A model generated the notes under the pieces. That model searched no databases. It was not told the DNA's origin and worked only from the letters and a program-made list of their open reading frames with translations. Below, piece by piece: positions 22,685-32,888 of a stretch of 64,000 nt of DNA; position 1 is the first letter of the stretch; the number at the start of each line of letters is the position of its first letter. Where the stretch lies: positions 21,902,501 to 21,966,500 of the forward strand of contig NC_079879.1 in assembly GCF_029227915.1 (NCBI RefSeq), in the 5' to 3' direction. Source of the stretch: Hydractinia symbiolongicarpus. Taxonomy: Eukaryota > Cnidaria > Hydrozoa > Anthoathecata > Hydractiniidae. Both the position numbers and the translations under genes were made by a program.

Positions 22685-22954
22685 ATGACTACAAGTAAAG
22701 CTCACATGGATAGTAACGTAACTCCAAAAGAAAAGGAAATTTTGGATATGTTGTACGAGACTGTCGTAGATTTATCTTTCACCTTTGCCTATGCCCTAGC
22801 AGGTAGGAAATTCTTGGGTATAACAAGGCCACCTACCAAGATGGATACAAACGATGTTCTCTAGATGGTGGCCTATTTTGCTGCATGCAGGGCGAGTCGC
22901 GAAATGGCTGTGAAGAAAGGGTGGATCCCTGCAAGTATAGTCCTGAAGCCTTAA
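22685..22954 (+). pseudogene. Small Polinton protein with one in-frame stop
   Basis: 90 codons starting MTTSKAHMDSNVTPKEKEIL, with LSFTFAYALAGRKFLG in the middle and an end MAVKKGWIPASIVLKP. An in-frame tag near 22862 interrupts it after KMDTNDVL. The ATG directly abuts the stop of the preceding frame. No recognised family; a small, partly hydrophobic, possibly virion-associated protein. Confidence 0.45.
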
Positions 22955-23005
22955 TAGACCGTCCGATAAAATTTCTGTTTGTCGTAAAGACAAATAGAAA
23001 TTAAC

Positions 23006-23467
23006 ATGGAGGAGGCTAAGAAATGTTCAAAATGTAAACATTTTTTATCTATGGACAGTTTCAAGATTAAGCGTAATGGTCAAACGATAAAACAGTGCAT
23101 AAAATGCTTGAATGCTAACAAGGCGTCACGGATCGCACAAGGTGCCCGTATCAAAGGCAAAGATACCAGTGCAAGGATTGTAAGGGAAGTAATCTCGCTT
23201 GCGTTATAAACAATCGACCCCGCAAGGCTCTACATGAAAACAAGGAGCTCATAGCTATGCTGCGGGCCCATATCGAAGCTCAGTTTTCTGAGGGAATGAC
23301 CTGGGAAAATTACGAGTGGTTACACATTGATCACAAGGTACCATTAAAATATCAGGAAAATGACAATGCTCCGACGCTTGCTGAGGTTGCTAGGAGATTA
23401 CACCAACACTCAACCTATGTGGTTGAGTGAGAACATGTCAAAGGGCAATCCATACATTACGGAATAG
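23006..23467 (+). pseudogene. Zinc-ribbon HNH-type endonuclease, frameshifted
   Basis: It starts MEEAKKCSKCKHFLSMDSFK with paired cysteines (CSKC...CIKC), a pattern typical of phage and viral HNH proteins. A second frame has QRYQCKDCKG and the HNH core WLHIDHKVPLKYQEN. A third frame carries NTQPMWLSENMSKGNP and ends at 23467. So at least two shifts separate the ribbon, core and end. HNH enzymes cut DNA and are often mobile; here it may be an accessory gene or a free-standing homing-type nuclease. Confidence 0.6.
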
Positions 23468-23482
23468 GCTTGTAAAAAATAA

Positions 23483-23875
23483 ATGGATCTAGACCCCATC
23501 AGAATAGATAGAGAACTTAAAGGGTTTCAACGGGATGAAAATTACTTGCGTCTCTATACCCTATTTTCCCATGATATTGTGCCTGGGTATATTGAGCTGT
23601 TAAAAAGACCCATCAAGATGCCTGTTTTTAACCTCGCACCCTGCTTTGTCAGCCAGGAGAAGGCCCCGGTCGACAAGAGGTACCGCAAGGTACTGCGACA
23701 CCTAGATGGCAAGCTATCGTTTGACCCACTACCTCCCGAATACCATACACAAAGGACCAAGTTTTGCCCTGCCTGCAGGAGGTCTCTTGTTAGTAACCAT
23801 GGGGGCGTGTGGATTTGTTCTACTTGTGCTGCGACGTACCCAAAAGTCCATTACAAAAAATGGTCCTACCAATAA
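23483..23875 (+). CDS. Polinton zinc-ribbon protein of unknown function
   Basis: 130 aa, intact. The N-terminal half is without motif (MDLDPIRIDRELKGF...), and the C-terminal half has a four-cysteine zinc ribbon: CPAC at about residue 96 and CSTC about 17 residues later (VWICSTCAATYP). Its stop is directly followed by the start of the packaging ATPase, so the two are probably co-expressed. A transcription-factor-like role is possible for a free zinc ribbon, but I cannot name the family. Confidence 0.55.
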   Translation: MDLDPIRIDRELKGFQRDENYLRLYTLFSHDIVPGYIELLKRPIKMPVFNLAPCFVSQEKAPVDKRYRKVLRHLDGKLSFDPLPPEYHTQRTKFCPACRRSLVSNHGGVWICSTCAATYPKVHYKKWSYQ

Positions 23876-24467
23876 ATGTTAGATGTTGTAAAAGACCCCC
23901 ATACGGCTATCTTTACGGGTCCGACAAGCCGTAGTAAGACAAAACGTGTTTTGCACCTGCTGGAAAACGAATACAAACACCACTATCACAGCATAGTAAT
24001 ACTGTGTCCTACCCTGCAATGGAATAAGACATACCTTGAGAGGGCCTCGCTCTGGAGGGACGAATATGTGTTCCTGATAGACCCTAAAGATCAACTGTTT
24101 GAATGGATAGCAAGATTATCATTGTTATTAGCAGGTGAGGAGACTTTGTTTGTCGTGGACAACATCATAGCCGACGAGAGCCTTGACAAGCGGCGACAGT
24201 CCCTACTTGAATTAGGTATTTCAGGTAGACACCGCAAGCATAGTCTTTGGCTACTCACGCAGTCGTACACTGCTTTACCTAAAAATCTAAGACGATAAAA
24301 AAGGCCCTGTTCCTCTGGTACCTCCATGAGAGGAGTGATATGAAAATGATCGACGAAGAGACTAATATGATCCGATTGGGATGATATAAAGGCTGAGTTG
24401 AAAAAATCCAAGCATGCATGCCTGTACGTGGCTTGAACATCCTAAAATTTGGAAAATTTTGGGGTGA
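23876..24467 (+). pseudogene. Polinton FtsK/HerA-type DNA-packaging ATPase, degraded Walker A and frameshift
   Basis: The main frame (23876-24298) has a Walker A-like GPTSRSKTKR, where the usual glycine before KT is changed (expected GxxxxGKT), and Walker B LFVVDNIIADE. A sensor-like SGRHRKHSLWLLTQSY follows, typical of A32/FtsK packaging ATPases of Polintons, adenovirus-like and large DNA viruses. The frame stops at 24298. The tail (KALFLWYLHERS, MIDEETN) is in another frame, to 24467. Family role: pumps DNA into the capsid. It is short (about 195 codons), as is normal in Polintons. Confidence 0.8.
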
Positions 24468-24497
24468 AATCTTCTGGCTTACGTTGATACATTAGAA

Positions 24498-25285
24498 ATG
24501 TCTGCGCAACTTTCTTTCTTCACTACAATAACTGCAGGTGCCATCGAAACTCTGTTCGATGAACAAAACCAACCTTTCTTTAAACGTGCTGATCTGGGGA
24601 TGTTTTTAGGGATTGTTGATATGGCACGCAATTTTCAATATCTGGCTGAAGAAACTACAACAAGGCAAGAAATTGTGGGAAAAAGGGGGGTGCCACCCTA
24701 CCGTTTGGTAAGACAAAAAATCTGCATGACGTCTTTGTCACGCTAGATTGTGCCATAGAGATTGTTGCAAATCAAGAAAGCCCAAAGCCGTAGCTTTGAC
24801 AAAATGGTTGGCCGGAAGGGGGTGGAAAAATTACAAGATAAGGTCAGGGAGCAGCGCGAGACAGAGATATTGCCGTCGCCATCCTCGAGGACGATCTAGA
24901 CGATAGAGACAAACAGCTCGTGGTGTTGGGGGATGAAATTGAGGAGCTCCAGGACCAAGTAGGAACACTACAGCAACGTGCCGTGCCTTACCCTGAAGAT
25001 CCCAGGAAAGAGAACGGCATGGTTGTGATCCAGAAGAATAACAACGACCCCTTTCCATACCTGGCCATCTGTGGCCAACAGGGGTATGTAGCGCAAAAAA
25101 TTCGGAACAAGCTTGTTGACTACCCCTTAGGTGAGATTGTCGTACTAGCAGAGACTCCAAATGCCATTGTACACTATAACTGGCTTCAGGAACGTGGCTG
25201 TATTGAAGTCAACCCTGAGCGTGTGAGACATTTCAGGCTTGCTGAACACTACACACATGAACGTCTCCTAGAGCTTGCGGAATAA
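24498..25285 (+). pseudogene. BRO-N-like protein with coiled coil and C-terminal domain, frameshifted
   Basis: The N-terminal frame (24498-24746) begins MSAQLSFFTTITAGAIETLF and resembles the BRO-N start (QPFFKRADLGMFLGI). Frames then shift through a region with ALTKWL to a coiled coil (from about 24830) and an intact final frame (24920-25285) with VVIQKNNNDPFPYLAICGQQ and a winged, helix-rich end. This C-terminal part is homologous to copy 1 BRO-like gene 1. BRO proteins bind DNA in insect and algal large viruses; whether they regulate Polintons is not known. Confidence 0.6.
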
Positions 25286-25357
25286 TGTAAAAATTTTTTT
25301 TGTATGAAAGTTTTGTCCATACAAAAAAGCTAATTCTACCAGTGAAACAACAACAAG

Positions 25358-25948
25358 ATGGAGGAATACATAAAACAAAATCAATTTAAAATGAACTACG
25401 ATATCCGTGTATCTGTGCTACGGTGTTGTATCAAGGCAGCGTTAGTGAGTGGTTATTGTCCTACCTGCCTGAAAAATGTTAAATATAGAGATGGATTATA
25501 CTACGAAGGATTTGAATACCCTACTGATGAAGACCTTTTAGAGAGATTAGGTGAAAAATCATGTGCTACAATCGCGAGATGCGATATCGACGAGGTTTTG
25601 GAGGATGATATAAAAGGCCTATTGCTGCATATTGTGCAAAGGGCCAGGATCAAGTATGAGGTAATCTGTTACCAGATCGTCAAAGATAAGGACTTGAAGG
25701 TTTCAGATTTGGCTGATATTAAAAAAATAGGCGATATGCTCAACTTTGATATAGAAGATAGACGCTTGAATGACATTTACCTGGAACATGAACCCAATGT
25801 CATCAAAGGTATAGCCTATGGGTACCCTTTCTATACCCTACATCCTGATGATGAGGATATAGATGACGAGGATGAAATAGATCTAGATGTCCTAGAGGAA
25901 CGCATGAAAACATTTTACCAATCCTTAACCTCGGGAGGGAGTACCTGA
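25358..25948 (+). CDS. Unknown Polinton protein with CxxC motif and acidic tail
   Basis: 196 aa, intact, starting MEEYIKQNQFKMNYDIRVSV. It has a CPTC motif near residue 35, several KDKD/LKVSDLAD helices and a very acidic segment (DDEDIDDEDEIDLDVLEE) near the end. It overlaps the end of the minus-strand integrase gene by about 34 bp (convergent). Copy 1 has no counterpart, so it is a variable gene between the two elements. I do not recognise the family. Confidence 0.55.
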   Translation: MEEYIKQNQFKMNYDIRVSVLRCCIKAALVSGYCPTCLKNVKYRDGLYYEGFEYPTDEDLLERLGEKSCATIARCDIDEVLEDDIKGLLLHIVQRARIKYEVICYQIVKDKDLKVSDLADIKKIGDMLNFDIEDRRLNDIYLEHEPNVIKGIAYGYPFYTLHPDDEDIDDEDEIDLDVLEERMKTFYQSLTSGGST

Positions 25949-26889
25949 ACGTCCTCTGGAATAAGCATAAACTCTTCTGACACGAAGCTTCTTTCAGGGC
26001 CGTCTTTCAAATAGTACAAAACACGACTACCTACCACGACCCTATCCATCCTGTAAGTTTGTCTGCTCCAGAAGGCGTCAGTTGCGCGTCTTTTAAAGTC
26101 GCCATGCTCCTCTCCCGGTTGCAGCAGATAGAGGTAGATGCCATCCTTGGGTAAGGGTTTTTCTTCGGGGTATTGTTGACTTTTCGCAAGCGGTACATCA
26201 TCGAGTTTAATAGCCTTGTTAGGCGTCATACCGATCATGGCAGTCTTGGTATTGTTGAGACTTTTCACGATAGCATACAAGTTTTTCACCCAAATACTAC
26301 TAGTATCCTCAGAGACCAGCTCTTGTGCATCTTAAGGCTTGAAGAGTCCGCGAGTACCTTATTGTATGATTCGACAAAGGCCGTGAAAGTATAGTGATAT
26401 TTGGTAGTAGTTTAATCTCCACCCCCTTGTCATCTAACAATTTTGTTACATTTGATTTGAATTCTCTTCCATTGTCACATTGAAAAATTTTGGGGTATCT
26501 AAGAGGTTCAGGCTTGTAAATATCCTTGATCATGTCAGCAACCTCACTAGCCTTTTTTGGTACGCAATGGCCTAGCTACCTTGTACCTTGAAGCCACGTC
26601 AATGCCTGTCAGGATGTATTTGTACGTGTTTCCATATATCCTATCGTGAGGCATATACAAGATATCAAACTGATGTTTCTTGTTGGGCCTCGTAATAGTG
26701 AAGTGGGGATAATGATACGTTTCGGGCTCTTTATATATACCAGTGGTTGACTAGCTTTTCGGATAAGCCGCTCTCCTTCGCGAGCAATTTGATGGCTTTT
26801 CGTACAGTCCAGAGATGCTCTTGGGTGTAGTAGATATTGCTTAATTTTTCCACCTCCTCCTCAGTAACGATATGTGAGGCTTTTAACAT
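25915..26889 (-). pseudogene. Polinton retroviral-type DDE integrase, multiple frameshifts
   Basis: It starts MLKASHIVTEEEVEKLSNIY at 26889 and continues through frames with YTQEHLWTVRKAIKLLAKES. The second catalytic Asp is in IFQCDNGREFKSN, and the final frame (26289-25915) has SLNNTKTAMIGMTPNKAIKL and the C-terminal SH3/chromo-like FKRRATDAFWSRQTYRMDR. The region of the glutamate motif is frameshifted. Homologous along its whole length to the copy 1 integrase. In an active element it would insert the DNA and create the target duplication. Confidence 0.85.
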
Positions 26890-26910
26890 GTCACTTACAT
26901 GTTAAACGTT

Positions 26911-27303
26911 TTACAAATACTTGTATGCTACAAATCCTAGCAGAGACAATGAGCCAACGACTCAATTTACCGCTTTCTTGCTGCTTCGAGGGTGTATAGT
27001 AATCGGACAACTTAGGTATATTATCATTCGAGGCGATGTAGTACTTGTACATGGCATCGTCCAGCTCCCGAAGGCTCTTACCAGCCTGTAGTTGTAATTC
27101 CCGTTGTTTGTTGAACCAGTCGATCTTTGCTTGTCGATCGCGTACCCATTGAGCTTGAGCATTTTAGAGTTTCTCCATGGCTTCGTCATGCCTTCTCCGA
27201 TCTGCTTCGCCGTGTCCTGAGAGCTTAGAAACAAAAATGTGGTCCCGCTGAATGCGAGTGCGTTAATCGCGGCACCTGCAACAAGAACAGCGATAGTTGT
27301 CAT
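26911..27303 (-). pseudogene. Small Polinton membrane protein, frameshifted
   Basis: It starts MTTIAVLVAGAAINALAFSG, then shifts frame; further frames carry NAQAQWVRDRQAKIDWFNKQ and a C-terminal hydrophobic end near 26911. Homologue of 2754-3152 in copy 1, in the same position downstream of the capsid gene and on the same strand. Confidence 0.6.
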
Positions 27304-27308
27304 TTATT

Positions 27309-28327
27309 TCAGTACTCCACGCTGTGGAACCTACCGTTGAGGATGTTTAATTGCGCGTCCTGAAGAAGGTACACATTGCATCTGGAATCTCCGGTGCCGT
27401 CGGCTCTCTTTGTTATGTGGAGGGTAATGCCGTCTGACAAGCGTTGCAGAGGCCTTCCAGATCCATGCAGGGTATGGTCAGGGAAAGCTCGGAAATCGAT
27501 AAATAACACGTACCGTTCATTGAAAAACTGGCCAATCGTCACATTCGAGTCGTGACTACCAAAAAGGTTCACGACCTGCTCGAGTTGGTCCTTAGAAAGC
27601 ATCGCGTGTGAGTATAACTCGTTAGGCTCCCCCTCAACGGTGACGCTAATCTTATCAATTTTTGGGTTGTAGAACACCTTGTTGACGCCTGAATAGGCCT
27701 TCTTTTTTGAATGATCCACGAAGAGTAATAGGACGCCTTTCAAACTCTTTGCAGGGGTATCGATTTGGAGGCTGTAGCTGGTATCAGCTTTTTTCACTGT
27801 GACTACTTTGTAGTGCTAGTCTTGCATACCTTGACATCATGGCACTCGCGAGACCTTCATGAGTGACTTTGTCGAATTCTGGCTTAATGTTGGTAATTTT
27901 ATATGTGGCATCGGCCGGATGCGCGGTGCTCCCTGAGGCTGCCGTGCCTGCAACCTTTATAACGTCACCATGCGGCGTAAAATGTAAGGACAAACTGTAG
28001 CCTGTCATGGGTGTTGAAATCACATATATTTTGAACCTCATTACCATTCAAGGTGATACTTAAATCTCGCACTAGACATTGGCCTATGTTGCTGACTAGG
28101 GTACGTTTCGTATTGGTCCCCATCTGCACCAGGCCAAATAAGAGTTTGAGACTTCCAGGAAATATGAGATCGTTCTGCCCCATGTTGGGAATATCCACGT
28201 ACAGGTCTTCATGCTGATTAATTGTGGAAGGTATGTTACTGATCTGAAAACGTTGCTTTCTCCCCTTGATACCAAAGAGCTGCTTCGTCTCTGCGTAGGG
28301 GTTGAGTTTGTCTCCGAATGCACTCAT
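27309..28327 (-). pseudogene. Polinton major capsid protein with internal deletion
   Basis: The N-terminal frame (28327-27965) starts MSAFGDKLNPYAETKQLFGI and has SNIPSTINQHEDLYVDIPNM. The frame jumps from VQNICDFNT directly to HDRLQFVL, whereas copy 1 has about 80 extra residues there, so roughly 250 bp is deleted. The last frame (27797-27309) holds KGVLLLFVDHSKKKAYSG, NERYVLFIDFRAFPDHT and DGITLHITK, with the stop at 27309-27311. In the family this forms the capsid shell. The pattern fits double jelly-roll proteins by recall only. Confidence 0.6.
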
Positions 28328-28360
28328 TTATTTAATATAGAAAATTTGTTTTTAAATAAA

Positions 28361-29658
28361 GTGGCTGATAACCCAGTATTTACACATGAGGATGATCTTG
28401 GAGAGGATCATGGTGGGACAGATGAACAACATGAAGATACTACGCAATCAACGCACAATCTTCCATCAACGCCATGGACTTCAACGACAGGAGAATAGTC
28501 GGGTACACGTAAGCGATTGGAGTTGGGGTTGGGTGAGCAGGATTTAGAACCAAAGGTCGACGCCCTTTATGATAAACTTATTGGGGGTTTGAAGCTGACG
28601 CCATCCGCGAAACATTATGATTATTTTAGAATAGGTGAAGGCAAGCAACTCATTTTTAGACAGATAAAAAGAGGGAAAAAAATCTTAAAAGAAAAAGTGC
28701 TTACTGATCAATATGGTAATTTAACAACGTTTAACTCTATAGAAACGTTGTTAGGTAAGGAGCGTCTGAAAGTCTAGGTTTTGACAACTATCAAACACCT
28801 AACAAAACGACATCGACCAAGGGACTCGGGAAAAAGTTTGATCATATTGTGAAAAAGGCCAGGGCCGATGAAATTATCCCGATGAAAACGATGAATGATA
28901 TCGACGAATTTGTAGATGATACAGAAAGCCTTATACAAGACACTTCGTTTGTTGACACTAATCCCAATGACAGTGAAATAAAAGGACTCAACCTCAAAAT
29001 TCAAACCTCACAGGGTAACATTAAAAGATTGAAGGGTAAGCTGATTTCGTATGATAGTGAGATCGGCAAAGCAAAGGCTATGGCGAAACAACTCAAGAAG
29101 CAGAAAGCCGGGGCAACCGGGGGACAAAGGGACATCTTGGATAGGAAAATTGCCAAGGTTGAGGAAAAAATTGAAAATTTAAACAATCAAAAAAAGGCCG
29201 TGATGGATAAAGACGGCCTACTATCCTCAGATATATACCAGCAGCTGAAGACAATCAAGGAAATGTTGATGAAAATTGCTGGAGATGACATGTCTTTGAT
29301 TGAAAAGCTCAAGATCCTCATCAGAGAGCAGGGTCTGACCATAGCGAGTATCGTGTCGGCTGTTGGTCTACTGATTTCAACCATTGTACTCGCAGTTACA
29401 GGAGGAAGTGCCGCGGCAGGTGCAGGAGGAAGTGCTGCGGCGGGTGTAGAAAAGCAGCTTGAAAGACTTGGAAAATTCCTCAAATATTTAGCAGGTAAGG
29501 CGGGTGCTGCCTTACCCGGGATTATTGGTACCGTAGTCTCATTCTTTCTGAGGGTAGCGGCAACCATTGTCGAATATGCAGTGAAACATCTCAACATGGC
29601 CATCGCAGCTTCTGTTGCCTTTGTCGTGGCCTACGTTGGAAAGAGGAAAAAATCTTGA
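28361..29658 (+). pseudogene. Polinton coiled-coil protein with Gly/Ala-rich hydrophobic C-terminus
   Basis: Homologous to copy 1 4468-5260 but complete at the 3' end. The start codon position of copy 1 is GTG here. An early stop (28496) and a second (28777) split the N-terminal part. The long final frame (28849-29658) has DIDEFVDDTESLIQDTSF, a coiled coil of about 80 residues, then REQGLTIASIVSAVGLLIST and GGSAAAGAGGSAAAG, and two further hydrophobic segments ending GKRKKS. The membrane-active, coiled-coil architecture suggests a virion or membrane-penetration protein, but this is inference; no named family. Confidence 0.6.
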
Positions 29659-29663
29659 TCTAT

Positions 29664-30833
29664 TTAAGTCAGATGTACGCAATGATCAGCCCTACTGCTG
29701 CCGTGATCAACACTGTTTTGGTATCCTCGTGTTGTTCCCCCCTGTAAGGGTTCTTCAGGAGTATGTATAGGAGGCGTAGCATGCTTATGAGGTGTAGGTG
29801 GTATAGCCTGTATAACATGTATAGTATGTATAGGTATTTTGATAGTATGCTTTGGAGGTGTAGTATGCCCAGGGGGTGTACTATGCCTAGTGGGTTTAGT
29901 ATGCCTAGGGAGTGCGATAGCCGCATGTTTGATGGTCTGCTCTGTAGGAATAGGCTTATTATTCACGTCAACCTGTACCCCAACATTTACATTGGCGGGC
30001 ACGATCAGGATATTGTTGTTATACCCTTCAATTTCATGTCTGAGGGCTACATGTACACGCTGGGCACGACGGCAAAATTAACCGGAGTTCGGGTATATTT
30101 AAGCACGTTCTGAAATTGACTTATGTCATGCCATACATTCTCCTGACGTTATACCATGGCTTTCAATTTTTGTAACAAAATCTGCCTGGCCGTATAGTTG
30201 TCCGTAAAAGAACCCGAGTAGGGATGCCTTGGCTCCCGCCTGCGAGCCAAGCAACAAGATCACATAAACCCGAATACTTTCACTTAGCTTAGTCAGACCT
30301 TCCGATGTTAGGCCTTGACTTGCCGGCATGATGAATGTTGCATAGTCAGCATCAACCTGAGGCCACCACGAACCGTTGGTGGGTGACGACATGACAGCCT
30401 TGAATTTGTACAGGCTATTCGAATCTGCACCATACTCGCGACACACTTGTGCATATCCGGATGTGGAGTAGGGATTTTTGTACTGAGAATAACCGTCGTC
30501 ATAGGGCATCGGCACCCACATCCTGGAAAGGAAGCGGTGCATGTGATAGTACACGTGAAATTTGAAGATCGAGTTGACAAGGGGTACGGAGCCCGTCATG
30601 TGCTTAGTGGAGATGCCTAATGCCGTAGTTGCGCAGTGGGTAGCAAAATTACCCTGGATATTCCAATAGTCCAAGGCTTGTCCTGTCCAACCCACTCTGA
30701 TAGGGTCATTCAGCAAATTAGTTATAATTTTGATGACATACTGGGTAAACTTACGAAATACCACGGGAATATGTGATTCTGCAGACACATACATGTCCTG
30801 ATGCTCTAGAGGCTTGTAATACCAAAGGGCCAT
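29664..30833 (-). pseudogene. Conserved Polinton protein with Thr/Pro/His-rich tail and C-terminal membrane anchor
   Basis: The first frame (30833-30126) encodes 235 aa starting MALWYYKPLEHQDMYVSAES, with WNIQGNFATHCATTALGIS and VNSIFKFHVYYHMHRFLSRM. Further frames continue on the same strand with NVNVGVQVDVNN, a low-complexity tail with repeated PxHTT/PPKHT-type units (29720-29930), and in another frame a last segment TKTVLITAAVGLIIAYI, a probable membrane anchor ending at 29669. I recall similar unnamed proteins in cnidarian Polintons. Treating it as one gene broken by several shifts is inference; alternatively, the tail is a separate small gene. Confidence 0.55.
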
Positions 30834-30904
30834 TCTCCCGTGTTGGATTTGTACTTTTCCTTGTGGTTGTACGAATACATGTTCATCCTTTCTTAGAAGA
30901 AAGG

Positions 30905-31530
30905 ATGAAGCAACTCTACATCATCGACATTGAAAAACCTACGATATTTGAATACTACCTGGGACAGGATACTAGAATTGCTCTGAAATCTATTAGTATC
31001 AGGCCTGTAGGGCTGAATATTTACACTAACAACGACTTAACGATTCGTAGAGTAGGGTTCACGGACGTACTTCAAAGCATCGAAATCATGAACGGCTTGT
31101 ACAGGATCGAGGATTTGACGACTATCGTTAACAGCCAGGCGCAGGACAGGATCAAACTGTTTTTCCTGAAAAATGGACTCTGCAGGCTCCGATTCTACAA
31201 AACTAACGTTTATCAAAGATTGAGACTCGTTTGCCCTCTGTTGGACGAAGACGACTGCCTGCTAGGTGGTAAAAAGTCTAAAATTCTCGCTTTACTCCCC
31301 ACCAAAGAGCTAAACGCTTGGGGGACATGCTGACCTGGAGTTTTAACACGCCAATTTATATGCCCCTAAAAGGCTCTACGGACCGCCTCGAATTTATGTT
31401 GACACACGAAACGTTTCGTTCGTTCACTGGATTAACGATGCATCTACTGAACGATATAACCAAGCTGTATCCAATTTTACCAAGTGCATCTGCACAAAGC
31501 ACTGACATACCGATAAAATTCAAAAACTAA
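30905..31530 (+). pseudogene. Probable Polinton minor capsid (single jelly-roll-like) protein, one frameshift
   Basis: Frame 1 starts MKQLYIIDIEKPTIFEYYLG and runs to 31333 with beta-rich segments (LKSISIRPVGLNIYTNND, FFLKNGLCRLRFYKTNVY). The C-terminal part is in another frame (31318-31530) with LTWSFNTPIYMPLKGSTDRL and SFTGLTMHLL. It is divergent from the preceding gene, with start codons 71 bp apart. Length (about 205 codons) and predicted strands fit a penton-type minor capsid protein, but that name is inference from context. Confidence 0.5.
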
Positions 31531-31533
31531 GAC

Positions 31534-32054
31534 TTGTCAAGATTGACGAAATTGAACAGTACCTGCGAAGTGAAATTAAAGAGCGGGACAAACTTGCAAA
31601 AAAGTTCAAAATGCACGGGACCTGGGTACGCTACTGTGACCACGGACTGCTGTGTATTACTATAGCAACGTCGGGTGTTGGGATCGGGGCGTTAGCCTCG
31701 GAGCTCCACTCTGTATTGCTATGGACGGGATCACAATAGCTGTAGGGATTGGAAAAGCTGGTCTCCGGAACGCCAGGAAGAGGTTGGGTGTGAAATCCAA
31801 AAAGCATGAGAATATAAGACTATTGGCGGAGTCTAAATTGAACTCTATTGTTGATCTCATCTCAAAAGCAGTAGAAAATCAAAGAAAAGCAAAAGTATAT
31901 GCTTGTAAAGGAACAGACGAGACAATGCTTTAACCGTATTGCCAATACGATCAACGAACAGGAGCGTGTCCAGCTAGTTGCGAAAAGTTGGGAGGAAAGC
32001 AGGAACGATGTTTTAAAAAAACTTCAATCTGTACAGTATGCAAGCGCTACCTAG
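31534..32054 (+). pseudogene. Polinton protein with helical ends and central hydrophobic segment
   Basis: The first frame reads RLVKIDEIEQYLRSEIKERD, then a hydrophobic segment (CITIATSGVGIGALASEL). The frame changes to one with MDGITIAVGIGKAGLRNA and KKHENIRLLAESKLNSIVDL (to 31933), and again to a final EQERVQLVAKSWEESRNDVL segment with stop at 32052-32054. I recall the LAESKLN-type helix from unnamed cnidarian Polinton proteins. Likely membrane-associated; function unknown. It follows the minor-capsid-like gene almost without spacing. Confidence 0.5.
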
Positions 32055-32147
32055 AGTCTCCACCTGGCTACAAGCCCTAATTTTGTGAATTTTATAGGTC
32101 TTGTAGAGCCTATAAAATGTATAGTTTTTTTAATCCTCACTCAGCAA

Positions 32148-32518
32148 CTATTCTTTTTTGAAGTCCTTATACCAACATTGCACAACATGTATCTGAGGGT
32201 AGTAGTTTTTACCTTGCACATACACAGATGAAATAGCCAGGATGGCACTGACTTGGCATGGCTCATTATAGGGTACCGGCATACCGTGGAATTTAGTCGA
32301 GATCACGTCCTTGGCGGTTTTGGTATTTTTACCCTGAGGGCTACTACGAGGTCTCGTGTATGATACCCCACTATGAAACGTTAATCCTTACCTCTATTGG
32401 CAGGAATGGGGTCTGACACTGTCAGATAATCCACCTTTATATCGTTGATGTCTTTAAAGGTAGCAGCAAAGTTTTAGAATATTTTAGGGTTTACAATTTC
32501 TTCTTCAAATTTCAGCAT
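32148..32518 (-). pseudogene. Unknown Polinton protein, one stop and one frameshift
   Basis: It starts MLKFEEEIVNPKIF, stop, then FAATFKDINDIKVDYLTVSD in the same frame. Another frame carries VSYTRPRSSPQGKNTKTAKD, VPYNEPCQVSAILAISSVYV and YYPQIHVVQCWYKDFKKE, with stop at 32148-32150. Beta-strand-like pattern; family not recognised. It is on the opposite strand to its left neighbour and 8 bp from the cysteine-rich gene on its right. Confidence 0.45.
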
Positions 32519-32526
32519 CTTCTTTA

Positions 32527-32709
32527 TTAAATTTTAAACAAGCTCCGAGGAATGCTTCTCGTTTTACATACACAGCTACCACCGTTATACGTGATATATT
32601 CATTATAACAGTACCAACACAACATTTTAGCCTTTACCACAAACCTACGTGCGCAGGTACATCTATCATATTTATCCAGCACACGTTCACAGTCCTTACA
32701 TTGTTCCAT
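32527..32709 (-). CDS. Small cysteine-rich, probably zinc-binding Polinton protein
   Basis: 60 aa, intact: MEQCKDCERVLDKYDRCTCA..., with eight cysteines arranged as CKDC, CTC, CWYC and CVC pairs, consistent with one or two zinc-binding clusters. No named family. It sits in a run of small minus-strand genes near the right end of the element. Confidence 0.5.
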   Translation of the reverse strand: MEQCKDCERVLDKYDRCTCARRFVVKAKMLCWYCYNEYITYNGGSCVCKTRSIPRSLFKI

Positions 32710-32729
32710 TTATTTATAAACATCATCTT

Positions 32730-32885
32730 CTAAAAGTCTTGAATCCTTCGCTCATTCTCCCTTTCCTTTGACGAATCTTGTACCAAGGCCAAGGCCATTA
32801 GTGGGATGGAGAGACCAATGCCAGCTATAAAAAAAGCTACTACGTTTTCAATGCCCTCAAATTTTGTTTGACGGTTGATGCACAT
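32730..32885 (-). CDS. 51-aa single-pass membrane protein
   Basis: ATG at 32885, stop at 32730-32732, 51 codons. It starts MCINRQTKFEGIENVVAFFI, continues with a hydrophobic stretch of about 22 residues (VVAFFIAGIGLSIPLMALAL) and ends charged (SSKERENERRIQDF). Its ATG lies 4 bp downstream of the stop of the next gene to the right, so both are probably co-transcribed. Function unknown. Confidence 0.5.
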   Translation of the reverse strand: MCINRQTKFEGIENVVAFFIAGIGLSIPLMALALVQDSSKERENERRIQDF

Positions 32886-32888
32886 TTA

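Noticed and set aside
29669-30113. Open frames on the plus strand with repeated GGV/MYR-type residues
   Set aside because: They lie opposite the Thr/Pro/His-rich tail of the minus-strand Polinton gene and are its low-complexity complement.
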